A stretch of DNA of 64,000 bases from Gemmobacter sp034519525. Lineage in GTDB: Bacteria > Pseudomonadota > Alphaproteobacteria > Rhodobacterales > Rhodobacteraceae. The notes below the pieces were generated by a model, which was not told the DNA's origin, ran no database searches, and saw nothing but the letters and a program-made list of their open reading frames with translations. This document shows, one piece after another, positions 26,018-34,059 of this stretch. Position numbers and translations under genes: made by a program. Position 1 is the stretch's first letter, and every line of letters starts with the position of its first letter. The DNA lies in NCBI GenBank assembly GCA_034519525.1, contig JAXHOJ010000042.1, positions 1 to 64,000 of the forward strand, in the 5' to 3' direction.

Positions 26018-26538
26018 CAGCCGTTCCTCCGCGCCATGCGCAGGATATATCCCACCGTGTCGCGATCCAGCTCCAGTTCCACCTCATAGCCGTCGTCCTG
26101 CAGCGGGCGCACCTTGCGGGTGCGCGCCCCGTAAAGCACGCCGCTGACATGGGCGGCCAGCCGGTCATCCACCACCACGGCCTCTTTCAGCGTGGATTGC
26201 GCATCAAGCCGCACGCCATGCACCTGTTCGGTCAGATCGCGCATCGCCTCCATCCGCGCGGCACGGATGGCCATCAGGCGCTTTTCGTTCCGCGTGGTGC
26301 CGGGCTGCCCCGCGATCTGCGCATAGCCACGGCCCACCAGCGGCGGCACCGCCATCTCGGGCTGCGGCGCAGCGGCGGCAGGCGGCGCGGCAGCATCCAT
26401 GCCGTCCTTCAGTTCGGCCAACTGGCGGGTCTGTCCGGTGGCATCCAGCGGCAGTGCACTGACGGCCTTGGGGTCAGGGGCCACGCAGCCCGCCAGCAGG
26501 GGCAGGCAGGCCAGCAGGATCGGGGCGGGTCTGGGCAT
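26017..26538 (-). CDS. flgP: Flagellar outer-membrane lipoprotein FlgP
   Basis: A 173-residue lipoprotein: signal peptide with lipobox LLAGC (Cys18), a Pro/Ala linker, then an LPP20/FlgP domain with GYAQIAGQPGTTRNEKRLMAIRAAR and AAHVSGVLYGARTRKV. FlgP builds ring structures at the outer membrane around the basal body in Vibrio and Campylobacter. It heads the flgP-flgT-flgA operon and has its own sigma-54 promoter. Confidence 0.78.
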   Translation of the reverse strand: MPRPAPILLACLPLLAGCVAPDPKAVSALPLDATGQTRQLAELKDGMDAAAPPAAAAPQPEMAVPPLVGRGYAQIAGQPGTTRNEKRLMAIRAARMEAMRDLTEQVHGVRLDAQSTLKEAVVVDDRLAAHVSGVLYGARTRKVRPLQDDGYEVELELDRDTVGYILRMARRNG

Positions 26539-26599
26539 CGGTCACTTTCCTTGATCATCGCCCGCAGGAATGGCGCGGGGCAGCCTGTTGCCCCACCGC

Positions 26600-26615
26600 T
26601 GCAAGCCACATGCCA
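26600..26615 (-). promoter_or_regulatory. Sigma-54 promoter of flgP operon
   Basis: On the minus strand TGGCAT-GTGGC-TTGCA. The predicted +1 is near 26589, 51 bases before the flgP ATG. It lies back to back with the flhA element, 28 bp away. Confidence 0.7.
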
Positions 26616-26643
26616 AAGCCCCGCAAACGACATGTCGGCCGGA

Positions 26644-26659
26644 TGGCATGGCGCTTGCA
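26644..26659 (+). promoter_or_regulatory. Sigma-54 promoter of flhA operon
   Basis: TGGCAT-GGCGC-TTGCA. The predicted +1 is near 26670, giving an 82-base leader to flhA. With the flgP element it forms a divergent pair that one activator could serve. Confidence 0.7.
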
Positions 26660-26751
26660 GGCCATCCGCCACCCCCAGCGGAGAAAGCCATGCCCCGCCA
26701 GAGCCGACCCTTCGACGCCCCGCCCTGCCGCAATCGCGGCCGGAGGCGCGG

Positions 26752-28875
26752 ATGATGCCCGCCCCGCCCCTTGCCAGCGGCGCCCGTTTTGCCCCGGGGC
26801 CACTGGCCATGCCGCTTGGCATCCTGGCCATTCTGGCGATGATGATCATCCCGCTGCCGGTGCTGCTGCTGGATACCTTCTTCATCGGCAACATCCTGCT
26901 GTCGCTGCTGGTGCTGATGGTCGCGGTCAACAGCCAGAGACCGCTGGATTTTTCCAGCTTTCCCAACCTGCTGCTGGTGGCCACGGTGCTGCGGCTGTCG
27001 CTCAACATCGCCTCTACCCGGATCGTGCTGTCGGATGGCCATACCGGCAGCGCCGCGGCGGGCCATGTGATCGAGGCCTTTGGCGATTTCGTGATCGCCG
27101 GCAATTTCATCGTGGGGTTTCTGGTCTTCGTCATCCTGGTCATCATCAACATGGTGGTGGTGACCAAGGGCGCGGGCCGGGTGTCCGAGGTTTCGGCGCG
27201 CTTCACCCTGGATGCGATGCCCGGCAAGCAGATGGCCATCGACGCCGATTTGAACGCGGGCCTGCTGACCCCCGAAGACGCGAAGGCCCGCCGCGCCGAA
27301 GTGGCGGCCGAGGCGGATTTCTACGGGTCGATGGATGGCGCATCGAAATTCGTGAAGGGCGATGCGGTGGCGGGTATCCTGATCCTGGCCATCAACATCA
27401 TCGGCGGCATGCTGATCGGCACGATGCAGCACGGGCTGTCGCTGGGCGAAGCCGCCGAAACCTATGTGCTGCTGTCGATCGGTGACGGCTTGGTGGCGCA
27501 GATCCCGGCGCTGATGCTGTCGATCGCCACGGCCATCATTGTCACCCGTTCGGCGGCAGCGGCCGACATGGGCGGGCTGATCGCCTCGCAGGTGAATCAG
27601 CGTTCGGCCTGGATGCCAGTGGCCGGGGTTCTGGCGGTTCTGGGTCTGGTACCAGGGATGCCGAATGGTATGCTGATGCTCGCCGCAGCCTTTGCCGGTT
27701 GGATGGCCTGGCGCACCGGCCCGCGTGATACGAAAACCACCCCCAACGCAAAAGCCGAATCTGCAGGCACCGCCGCCGCAGGCCCGGCGCGCGCCTCTGC
27801 CCCCCCCGATGCGATCACCGCCGAAGAGGTGATGGACCATGCGCCGCTGTCGCTGCAGATCGGCTATGGCCTGATCCCGCTGGCGGGCGATGGCGGCGGC
27901 GTCCTGGTGTCGCGCATCACCGCCATGCGACGCGAAATCTCGCGCTCGCTGGGCTTCGTGGTGCCGGGCGTGCGCATCCGCGACGATCTGGCGCTGGGTC
28001 CGAACCAGTATCGCATCCGCATCGGCCAGACCATCGTGGGCGAAGACCAGGTCTATCCCGACCGCAAGCTGGCCATTCCCGGCGCCGGTTCGACCCGCCG
28101 CCTGAAGGGCATCGCGGTGAAGGATCCCAGCTTCGGGCTCGATGCCGTCTGGATCCAGCCGCACCAGCAGGTCGAGGCCGAGGTGGATGACCACATGATC
28201 GTGGAGCCGGAATCGGTGATCGCCACCCATCTGGGCCAGGTGCTGCTGAAGAACGCCGCCGATCTGCTGGGCCAGGACGAGGTTCAGGGCCTGCTGGACA
28301 GCCTGTCGCGCGCCGCGCCGACGCTGGTGCAGGCGGTGGTGCCAAAGCTCGTGCCGCTGCATGTGCTGACGGCGGTGCTGCGCGCCCTGCTGGCCGACCG
28401 CGTGCCGGTGGCCGACATGCGCCGCATCCTGGAAGGCATGGCCCTGCTGTCGGCCCGGCCGCTGGCGCCGCAAGACATGGCCGAGGCGCTGCGCCCCTCG
28501 CTGATGCCGCTTCTGCTGCAGCAGATCTGCCCGGTGAACCAGGCGCTGCCGCTGGTCACGCTCGACCCCGATCTGGAACAGCTGCTGCTGCGCGCCCGCC
28601 GCCCCGCCCCGGACGAAGGGCTGGTGATCGACGGCGGGCTGGCGGGCACCATGGTCCGGTCGATCTCGGCGGCGCTGGACGGGGCGCAGGGCAAGGGGCA
28701 GCGGCCCGTCATCATCGTGGCCCAGGCGCTGCGCCGCACTTTCGCGGCCTTCCTGCGGCCGCATCTGCCCGATGCCATCGTGATCGGTCTGAACGAACTG
28801 CCCGAAACCCGCCGCATCGAAGTGCTGGCCACCATCGGCGGCCCGTCGGGCCTGCCCGCCAAAGACGGAGGTTGA
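26752..28875 (+). CDS. flhA: Flagellar export gate protein FlhA
   Basis: A 707-residue FlhA: N-terminal block of about eight membrane segments (AILAMMIIPLPVLLLDTFFI onward), the FHIPEP-family loop VVVTKGAGRVSEVSARFTLDAMPGKQM with AIDADLNAG, and the four-part cytoplasmic domain forming the nonameric ring. It docks chaperone-substrate complexes and couples export to the proton gradient. The frame is open far upstream; ATG 26752 is chosen because it opens the conserved protein and follows the sigma-54 start. flhF begins 3 bp later. Confidence 0.95.
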   Translation: MMPAPPLASGARFAPGPLAMPLGILAILAMMIIPLPVLLLDTFFIGNILLSLLVLMVAVNSQRPLDFSSFPNLLLVATVLRLSLNIASTRIVLSDGHTGSAAAGHVIEAFGDFVIAGNFIVGFLVFVILVIINMVVVTKGAGRVSEVSARFTLDAMPGKQMAIDADLNAGLLTPEDAKARRAEVAAEADFYGSMDGASKFVKGDAVAGILILAINIIGGMLIGTMQHGLSLGEAAETYVLLSIGDGLVAQIPALMLSIATAIIVTRSAAAADMGGLIASQVNQRSAWMPVAGVLAVLGLVPGMPNGMLMLAAAFAGWMAWRTGPRDTKTTPNAKAESAGTAAAGPARASAPPDAITAEEVMDHAPLSLQIGYGLIPLAGDGGGVLVSRITAMRREISRSLGFVVPGVRIRDDLALGPNQYRIRIGQTIVGEDQVYPDRKLAIPGAGSTRRLKGIAVKDPSFGLDAVWIQPHQQVEAEVDDHMIVEPESVIATHLGQVLLKNAADLLGQDEVQGLLDSLSRAAPTLVQAVVPKLVPLHVLTAVLRALLADRVPVADMRRILEGMALLSARPLAPQDMAEALRPSLMPLLLQQICPVNQALPLVTLDPDLEQLLLRARRPAPDEGLVIDGGLAGTMVRSISAALDGAQGKGQRPVIIVAQALRRTFAAFLRPHLPDAIVIGLNELPETRRIEVLATIGGPSGLPAKDGG

Positions 28876-28878
28876 TCC

Positions 28879-29877
28879 ATGACCCGCATTGTCGTGCGCG
28901 CCACCGATACCGCGCTTGCCATGGACGAGGTGATCGAGAGGCTGGGGCCGGAGGCCTTCATCCTGTCCACCCGCTCCGAACCGGGTGGCGTGGTGATCGA
29001 GGCTGCTTCACATCCGATCACGGCGGTGCAGGTGCAGGCCCTGCCCTCTTTCGCGGATGAACTGGCCGCGCGGATGGCTGCCGCCTCTGCCGCCCCTCTG
29101 CCGACGGTGCCTTTCGATGCCAGCTGGCTGGCCCGTGTTGCGGCAGAGCTGGCCGGGCAGCCCGGCCCAGGCCCGCTGGCCGCGCTGGCGCCGATCTTTG
29201 CCGCAACCGGCGAAGATGCCGCACCCTGGCCCACCGACCGCATGGTTCTGGCTGGCCCCGTGGCCGAGGATCTGGATCAGACGGCCGTGCGGCTGGCCAT
29301 CGCCTTTCGCCAGTCGGATGCCGCCTGCGCGCCCGATCTGCTGTCCTGCCTGCGGCGGGGCGCGGTGCAGGCGCCGGGGCTGCTGCCCTGGTCGCGGCTG
29401 CTGGGGCTGACCCATCAGGCCCTTTCCGCACCCGTGGGTGAACTGGCCCCGGGCGATCAGCCCAAGATCATCGTGGTTCCCGCCGACAGCGCGGTCACCC
29501 CACAGGCGCTGATCCGCGATGCGGCCGACCTGTTGCTGGTGCTGCCCGCGGGCCTGCATCCGCGCAGGCTGCACCGGCTGCTTGCCCCCTGGCGCGGCAG
29601 TGGCGCGGGCGTCTGCCTGACCGGGCTTGCCGCCGACGATCCACCCCAGCCCGAAGAACTGCGCGCCCTGGCCGAGGCCGGGCTGCAGCTGCGCCTGCTC
29701 GCCACGGATACCGGGCTGCAGGATGCGCTGAGCCTGGTTTCCGCCGATCGCCTGCCCGGCTGGGCGGCGGTCTGGTGCGCCGAGGCCGACATGACCGTCC
29801 CCGAAGAAGAAGACCCCGAACTTCCGATGCCCGCAGGCCCGCGCCCTGCCCAGCCCGCGCAGGAGTATCTTGCATGA
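28879..29877 (+). CDS. flhF: FlhF-like protein with degenerate GTPase domain
   Basis: A 332-residue protein placed between flhA and fliA, where flhF belongs. The N-terminal 45 residues fit FlhF (RATDTALAMDEVIERLGPEAFILSTR). The SRP-type GTPase domain that follows has lost its P-loop: where FlhF has GPTGVGKTTT, this has MVLAGPVAEDLDQTAVRLA (residues 122-140), and the DTAG-type motif is also not recognisable. So it probably does not bind or hydrolyse GTP. FlhF sets the site and number of polar flagella; a non-catalytic version may still mark the site. ATG 28879 has GGAGG upstream; it overlaps fliA by 4 bases. Confidence 0.7.
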   Translation: MTRIVVRATDTALAMDEVIERLGPEAFILSTRSEPGGVVIEAASHPITAVQVQALPSFADELAARMAAASAAPLPTVPFDASWLARVAAELAGQPGPGPLAALAPIFAATGEDAAPWPTDRMVLAGPVAEDLDQTAVRLAIAFRQSDAACAPDLLSCLRRGAVQAPGLLPWSRLLGLTHQALSAPVGELAPGDQPKIIVVPADSAVTPQALIRDAADLLLVLPAGLHPRRLHRLLAPWRGSGAGVCLTGLAADDPPQPEELRALAEAGLQLRLLATDTGLQDALSLVSADRLPGWAAVWCAEADMTVPEEEDPELPMPAGPRPAQPAQEYLA

Positions 29878-30596
29878 CCTATCTTGCCCATGCCTATTCC
29901 CGCAACGATGATGCCGACCGCCGCGTGGCCGAACATCAGGATCTGGTGCGCCGCATCGCCTGGCATTTCCATGCCCGCGTCGGGCGCCGGATCGAAATCG
30001 ACGATCTGCTGCAGGTGGGCTATATCGGCCTCATGGATGCGAGCCGCCGCTATGTCGCGCAGCCCGGTGTCAGCTTTGCCGCCTATGCGGCGATCCGCAT
30101 CCGGGGGGCCATCGTCGATCACCTGCGCAGCGTGTCGAACATCTGCCGCACCACGCTGCGACAGGTGCGCAAGCTGGAAGAAACCACACGGCAGCTGGAA
30201 CAGAAGCTGCACCGCAAGCCCAGCGAACAGGAACTGGCCGATGCCATGGGCGTGCCGGTGGCGGAAATTGCCAGCCACCGGGCCGAGCTTTCGGCAGGCC
30301 AGCACAGCTCGCTCGACGAGGTCTATGCCGATCACCTGATGGCCTTCCGCGATCTTGGCGAAAGTGCCGAAGACCGTATCCAGCAGCGAGAACTGCGGCA
30401 GCTGCTGGCAAAGGCGGTGCGGCTGCTGCCCGAACGCGAACAGATGGTGCTGCAGCTTTACTATGTCGAAGAGCTGAACATCTACGAGGTTGCCGATGTC
30501 ATGGGCGTGACCACAGGCCGCGTGTCGCAGATCAAGAAAGCCGCAACCGGGCGCCTGCGCGACATCATGGCCCGGCAGATGGGCGAAGGGGCCTGA
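29874..30596 (+). CDS. fliA: Flagellar sigma-28 factor FliA
   Basis: A 240-residue sigma factor with the FliA layout: region 2 (LVRRIAWHFHARVGRRIEIDDLLQVGYIGLMDA and FAAYAAIRIRGAIVDHLR), region 3, and region 4 (LPEREQMVLQLYYVEELNIYEVADVMGVTTGRVSQI). It reads TAAA-N15-GCCG promoters, several of which occur here. ATG 29874 overlaps the flhF stop. Its activity should be blocked by the FlgM encoded at 24199. Confidence 0.93.
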   Translation: MTYLAHAYSRNDDADRRVAEHQDLVRRIAWHFHARVGRRIEIDDLLQVGYIGLMDASRRYVAQPGVSFAAYAAIRIRGAIVDHLRSVSNICRTTLRQVRKLEETTRQLEQKLHRKPSEQELADAMGVPVAEIASHRAELSAGQHSSLDEVYADHLMAFRDLGESAEDRIQQRELRQLLAKAVRLLPEREQMVLQLYYVEELNIYEVADVMGVTTGRVSQIKKAATGRLRDIMARQMGEGA

Positions 30597-30608
30597 TGGC
30601 CCCCTGCC

Positions 30609-31856
30609 TCAGGCCGCGACCGAGGGCAGCGATACCGGCGTGATCTTTGCCCCCGCCGCCATGCGCCGCGCCCAGGACCGCACATCATGCCCGATCCGTT
30701 CAGCTAGATCGGGCCAGAGCTGAATGGCAGCCCCGGCGGCGATGTCGCGCGTATCCGCAGCCCCCCGCGCCAGGGAGGGCGGCAATTCCAGGGTCTGCCA
30801 GCCCGCATCGGCGATGCACGTTTCGAAACCGGATTCGGCCTGCCGCAGCAGCCAGCGCAGGTTGTTCAGCTCATAGACCTCTGCCACCTCGTCCAGCGCG
30901 ATGTCCCTGCGGCGGATCATGTGCATCCGCACGAATTCCAGCGTGACATCATGGGTGCGCGCCAGGATTTCCGCGGCGATCTCGGCCCAGCCATCCACCA
31001 GGCTGTGCTGCAGTTCCACCCAGGCGCCCGAAGAACCGGCAGGGCGGAAGGCGATGGGGTCGAATTCCGTCGCCTCGCCGATGTCGAATTCGACCTCGGC
31101 GATGGCCACGCGGGCAAAGGCGCTCCATTCCGGGCGGGGGCGCGGCTGGGCGATGCGCTTCGCCTCGGCCTGCGCCGCAGGAACCACGGCCCCGGCCGGA
31201 TGCACCGCCCGGATGCCCGCACGGGCCAGCACCGAAAACCCTTCGGCCGAAAGCGTGACGCGGGTGCCCGCCATCTCGGCCAGGCCCGCGATGCGCAGGG
31301 CGGTGATTTCCACCATGCTGGGCACGCCGCCATTGGCCAGATGCAGAAGCCCTGTCAGCACGCGCGAGGCGGCGGCATCGTCATGTTCCGAAACACCATC
31401 CAGCAGCGCGATCATCTGCCCCAGCACCGATCCCCCCGCGCGGCCTTCGTCGCGCAGCGCCTGGGCGATCACCGAGCCCATCCGCGTCAGCGGATCGGCG
31501 ATGCGGCGCGATAGTGTATCGGGCCGGGCCGCCTGCAGGCGGATCAGGCCGCGCAGCTCGCCGCCATCCATCAGCGGCAAGCCGACAGACAGCAGATCCG
31601 ACGGCAGGTTATCCTGCGCCGCCAGGGCAAAGGGGCCGGGGTCGGCAGGGATCACCTGCGCTTCATCGGTTTCGGGGCGGCAATCCAGCTGAAGCGCAAC
31701 CAGCCGCGCCGCCAGCGGGCCACGTCCCGGCCCGAACAGATGCAGCGAAAGCCGCCGCGCATCGGACAGCGCAAGGACAATGGCGCAGAAATCGCGGATC
31801 AGCTCGGCAGAGCTGTCGGTCATCGTTTCGGAACCGGGGGGATTGGGAAAGGGCAT
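30609..31856 (-). CDS. Unknown 415-residue protein of the flagellar cluster
   Basis: Not recognised. It has no signal peptide and no membrane segment. The N-terminal part (about 18-150) has a repeating strand/helix pattern, with SLHLFGPGRGPLAARLVALQLD and GLPLMDGGELRGLIRLQAA, that could be a GAF-like sensor fold; the C-terminal part is helical, with AFARVAIAEVEFDIGEATEFDPI and ALDEVAEVYELNNLRWLLRQAE. ATG 31856 lies 3 bp after the upstream gene stop with GGAG in place, so the two form an operon. Its stop is 12 bp from fliA. It may be a cluster-specific regulator or assembly factor; this is inference from position only. Confidence 0.6.
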   Translation of the reverse strand: MPFPNPPGSETMTDSSAELIRDFCAIVLALSDARRLSLHLFGPGRGPLAARLVALQLDCRPETDEAQVIPADPGPFALAAQDNLPSDLLSVGLPLMDGGELRGLIRLQAARPDTLSRRIADPLTRMGSVIAQALRDEGRAGGSVLGQMIALLDGVSEHDDAAASRVLTGLLHLANGGVPSMVEITALRIAGLAEMAGTRVTLSAEGFSVLARAGIRAVHPAGAVVPAAQAEAKRIAQPRPRPEWSAFARVAIAEVEFDIGEATEFDPIAFRPAGSSGAWVELQHSLVDGWAEIAAEILARTHDVTLEFVRMHMIRRRDIALDEVAEVYELNNLRWLLRQAESGFETCIADAGWQTLELPPSLARGAADTRDIAAGAAIQLWPDLAERIGHDVRSWARRMAAGAKITPVSLPSVAA

Positions 31857-31859
31857 GGC

Positions 31860-32501
31860 TTACTCCGCTTCTGGGTCTGCAGGGTCAGAACGGCGCGCTG
31901 CGCCGGTATTTGAGGGCAAGCCTCCGGTTTCTGCCGGGCCTTTCGCCTTGCGTGCCTTGCGCCGGGGCGCGGGCGAAGGCGGGGCCTCAGGGATTTCTGC
32001 GGGGGGTTCGGCGGGGGCTTCGGCGGCGGCTTCGGCGGGGGGCGTATCCGCCAGATCCTGCTCTGGCTCTTCGTCCGCCTGCCCGGCCGCGTCGTCCTCC
32101 CCGAACATGGAAAAATCTATGGCCAGTTTCTTCAACCCCGGAGGAGCGGCGGGCGGCTCTTCCTCCACCGAGGCCAGCATCCTTGCGGCATCCTGCAACG
32201 CCATCAGATTGACACGCCCCTTGGGGGGTGTCGGCGCTTCGACAGGGGCAGGCTCCGGTGCCAAAGCGGCCGCGGGCTGCCACTGCCGGATCAGCGCGAT
32301 CCGCAGCGCGATATTGGCCAGCCGCGCCGTGCCCCCGGCGGCGGCCAGCCGCGCGCGAACCTGCTGCACCGCCACACCGTGCCGACGGCCGGGCAATGCC
32401 TCTGCCGCCTGACGGCAGATGCCGCGCAGATCCGTTGCCGCGGGGGCCTGAGCCTGCGGCGGTGTGACTGTCTTCGCGGGTTTTGCTGATTTTCGCGCCA
32501 T
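31860..32501 (-). CDS. Unknown Pro/Ala/Glu-rich protein divergent from flgB
   Basis: Not recognised. 213 residues: a basic N-terminus (ARKSAKPAK), a short helical domain (about 25-75, ICRQAAEALPGRRHGVAVQQVRARLAAAGG), a Pro-rich linker, a small conserved-looking segment (LKKLAIDFSMFGEDDA), then a long acidic Pro/Ala stretch and a basic C-terminal patch (RRKARKAKG). ATG 32501 is used because earlier in-frame starts lie inside the flgB promoter region. It is the first gene of a two-gene operon pointing away from flgB; the 88-bp gap holds the flgB sigma-54 site. Confidence 0.55.
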   Translation of the reverse strand: MARKSAKPAKTVTPPQAQAPAATDLRGICRQAAEALPGRRHGVAVQQVRARLAAAGGTARLANIALRIALIRQWQPAAALAPEPAPVEAPTPPKGRVNLMALQDAARMLASVEEEPPAAPPGLKKLAIDFSMFGEDDAAGQADEEPEQDLADTPPAEAAAEAPAEPPAEIPEAPPSPAPRRKARKAKGPAETGGLPSNTGAARRSDPADPEAE

Positions 32502-32522
32502 TTTCCTGCCGCCCCATGATCT

Positions 32523-32538
32523 TGGCACCGGCTTTGCA
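32523..32538 (+). promoter_or_regulatory. Sigma-54 promoter of flgB operon
   Basis: TGGCAC-CGGCT-TTGCA, a perfect -24/-12 element. The predicted +1 is near 32549; the flgB ATG is at 32590 after a run of eight T. Confidence 0.75.
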
Positions 32539-32589
32539 TCGGTTCTTCCACAAACGGCCGCCGCGCCGGAAATGTGAGGATTTTTTTTC

Positions 32590-32946
32590 ATGAGCCTCGA
32601 ACTGACATCCGGGCTGGGCCTGCATGCCGATGCCTTGCTGCTGCGGGAAAGACGCAATGCCGTGCTGCAGGTCAATATCGCCAATGCCGCGACGCCGGGC
32701 TATCTGGCGCGCGATTTCGATTTCACCGCCGCCCTGCGCGACGCCGAAGCGGCGGGCACGCCGCCCGCCGCAGCCGAAGCCGGGCTTGGGTACCGCGTGC
32801 CGGTCTCGGCCGCGCTGGATGGCAACACGGTGGATATGGGCGCCGAACAGATGGCCTTTGCCGAAAACACCCTGCGCTATCAGGCCAGCCTGCAGTTCCT
32901 GAACAACCGGATCTCCGGCCTGATGGCCGCCATCAAGGGGGAATGA
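32590..32946 (+). CDS. flgB: Flagellar proximal rod protein FlgB
   Basis: A 118-residue rod protein with the family N-terminal heptad region (LLLRERRNAVLQVNIANAATPGYLARDFDF) and C-terminal helix (LRYQASLQFLNNRISGLMAAIKG). It forms the rod section next to FliE. It is the first of ten co-directional flg genes (flgB to flgL), with flgC 3 bp after its stop. The length fits FlgB. Confidence 0.92.
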   Translation: MSLELTSGLGLHADALLLRERRNAVLQVNIANAATPGYLARDFDFTAALRDAEAAGTPPAAAEAGLGYRVPVSAALDGNTVDMGAEQMAFAENTLRYQASLQFLNNRISGLMAAIKGE

Positions 32947-32949
32947 GCC

Positions 32950-33366
32950 GTGACCGAGATCCGCAATGTCTTTGACGTGGGCGCCCGCGCCCTTTCGGCC
33001 CAGATGCAGCGCCTGAACAGCACAGCCAGCAACATCGCCAATGCGGGCAGCATCGCAGGCAGCGAAGCCGAAGCCTTTCGCCCGCTGCGCCCGATCTTTG
33101 CCACCGAAATGGGCGCCGCCCTGGGCGACGGCGTGCTGGCGGCGCCGGTGGTGGAAGAGATCGTGGCCCTGGACCGCCCGCCCACCCGCGTCTTCCGCCC
33201 TGACAGCCCGCTGGCCGACAAGGAGGGCTTCGTCTTCATGGCTTCGGTCAACACGCAGGAAGAGATGGTCGAGATGGTCGAGGCCAGCCGCCAGTATCAG
33301 GATGTTCTGGAAAGTCTGACCACGCTGCGCGGCCTGATGGCACGAACCTTGAAGATGGGCCAGTGA
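32950..33366 (+). CDS. flgC: Flagellar proximal rod protein FlgC
   Basis: A 138-residue rod protein: N-terminal FDVGARALSAQMQRLNSTASNIANAGSI, C-terminal MASVNTQEEMVEMVEASRQYQDVLESLTTLRGLMARTL. The start is GTG 32950, 3 bp after flgB. FlgC sits between FlgB and FlgF in the rod. Confidence 0.93.
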   Translation: MTEIRNVFDVGARALSAQMQRLNSTASNIANAGSIAGSEAEAFRPLRPIFATEMGAALGDGVLAAPVVEEIVALDRPPTRVFRPDSPLADKEGFVFMASVNTQEEMVEMVEASRQYQDVLESLTTLRGLMARTLKMGQ

Positions 33367-33387
33367 CGCCCCCCGAAGGAATGACCG

Positions 33388-34044
33388 ATGACCGCCATTG
33401 ATCCCGTCACCACCTCCAGCACCGCTGCGGGCCAGACCGCCCGCAAGACCACCAGCCCCCAGCTCGGTCAGGACAGCTTTCTGAAACTGCTGACGACACA
33501 GCTGCAGAACCAGAACCCGCTGGAGCCGCTGCAGAACAGCGATTTCATCGGCCAGATGGCGCAGTTCTCCACTGTCAGCGGCATCGAGCAGATCAACAGC
33601 ACGCTGGCAAGCATGGCGGCGGGCAGCAGCCAGAGCGGGCTTTCCGCCGTATCGGGGCTGATCGGGCGGCAGGTTCTGGTTGAAACCTCGCAGACCCGTG
33701 CCGATGCGGCAGGCGGTGTGGCCGGCCGCGTGTCGCTGCAGACACCAGCCTCTGCGGTGGTGGTCAGCTATTCCGATGCCGTGACGGGGCGCCTGCTGCA
33801 GACCGAAAGCTTCGGCGCCACCCCGGCGGGCGATCTGGCATTTGACTGGGCCGACAGCAGCCTTGCGGGCCAGAACATCCGGGTTTCCGTCAGCGTGACA
33901 ACAGCCGAAGGCACGGCCGAGGTTCCGCCGCAGCTTTATGCCCGCATCACCGGCGGGGCGCCCGGCCTTTCCGGCGGCGAGGCGACGCTGGAGGTGGAAG
34001 GCTTCGGCCAGATCTCGGCGCTTGAAGTCCAGTCCATCCGTTGA
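33388..34044 (+). CDS. flgD: Flagellar hook scaffolding protein FlgD
   Basis: A 218-residue hook cap. It has the conserved N-terminal export part (LGQDSFLKLLTTQLQNQNPLEPLQNSDFIGQMAQFSTVSGIEQIN) followed by the FlgD Tudor/FLG-Ig region to residue 218. It caps the growing hook and is lost when the hook is finished. It lies 21 bp after flgC and 15 bp before flgE. Confidence 0.94.
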   Translation: MTAIDPVTTSSTAAGQTARKTTSPQLGQDSFLKLLTTQLQNQNPLEPLQNSDFIGQMAQFSTVSGIEQINSTLASMAAGSSQSGLSAVSGLIGRQVLVETSQTRADAAGGVAGRVSLQTPASAVVVSYSDAVTGRLLQTESFGATPAGDLAFDWADSSLAGQNIRVSVSVTTAEGTAEVPPQLYARITGGAPGLSGGEATLEVEGFGQISALEVQSIR

Positions 34045-34059
34045 AACGAGGAAGATGAC

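Noticed and set aside
26542..28764. A 740-codon minus-strand frame opposite flhA
   Set aside because: Composition (His, Gln, Arg) is that of an antisense shadow; flhA on the plus strand is fully conserved.
30588..30603. Hairpin GGGGCC-TGAT-GGCCCC over the fliA stop
   Set aside because: Only a 6-bp stem with no T-run; common by chance in this GC-rich DNA.
32581..32588. Run of eight T before flgB as a terminator or slippage site
   Set aside because: No hairpin precedes it and it lies in the leader of flgB; probably just a spacer.
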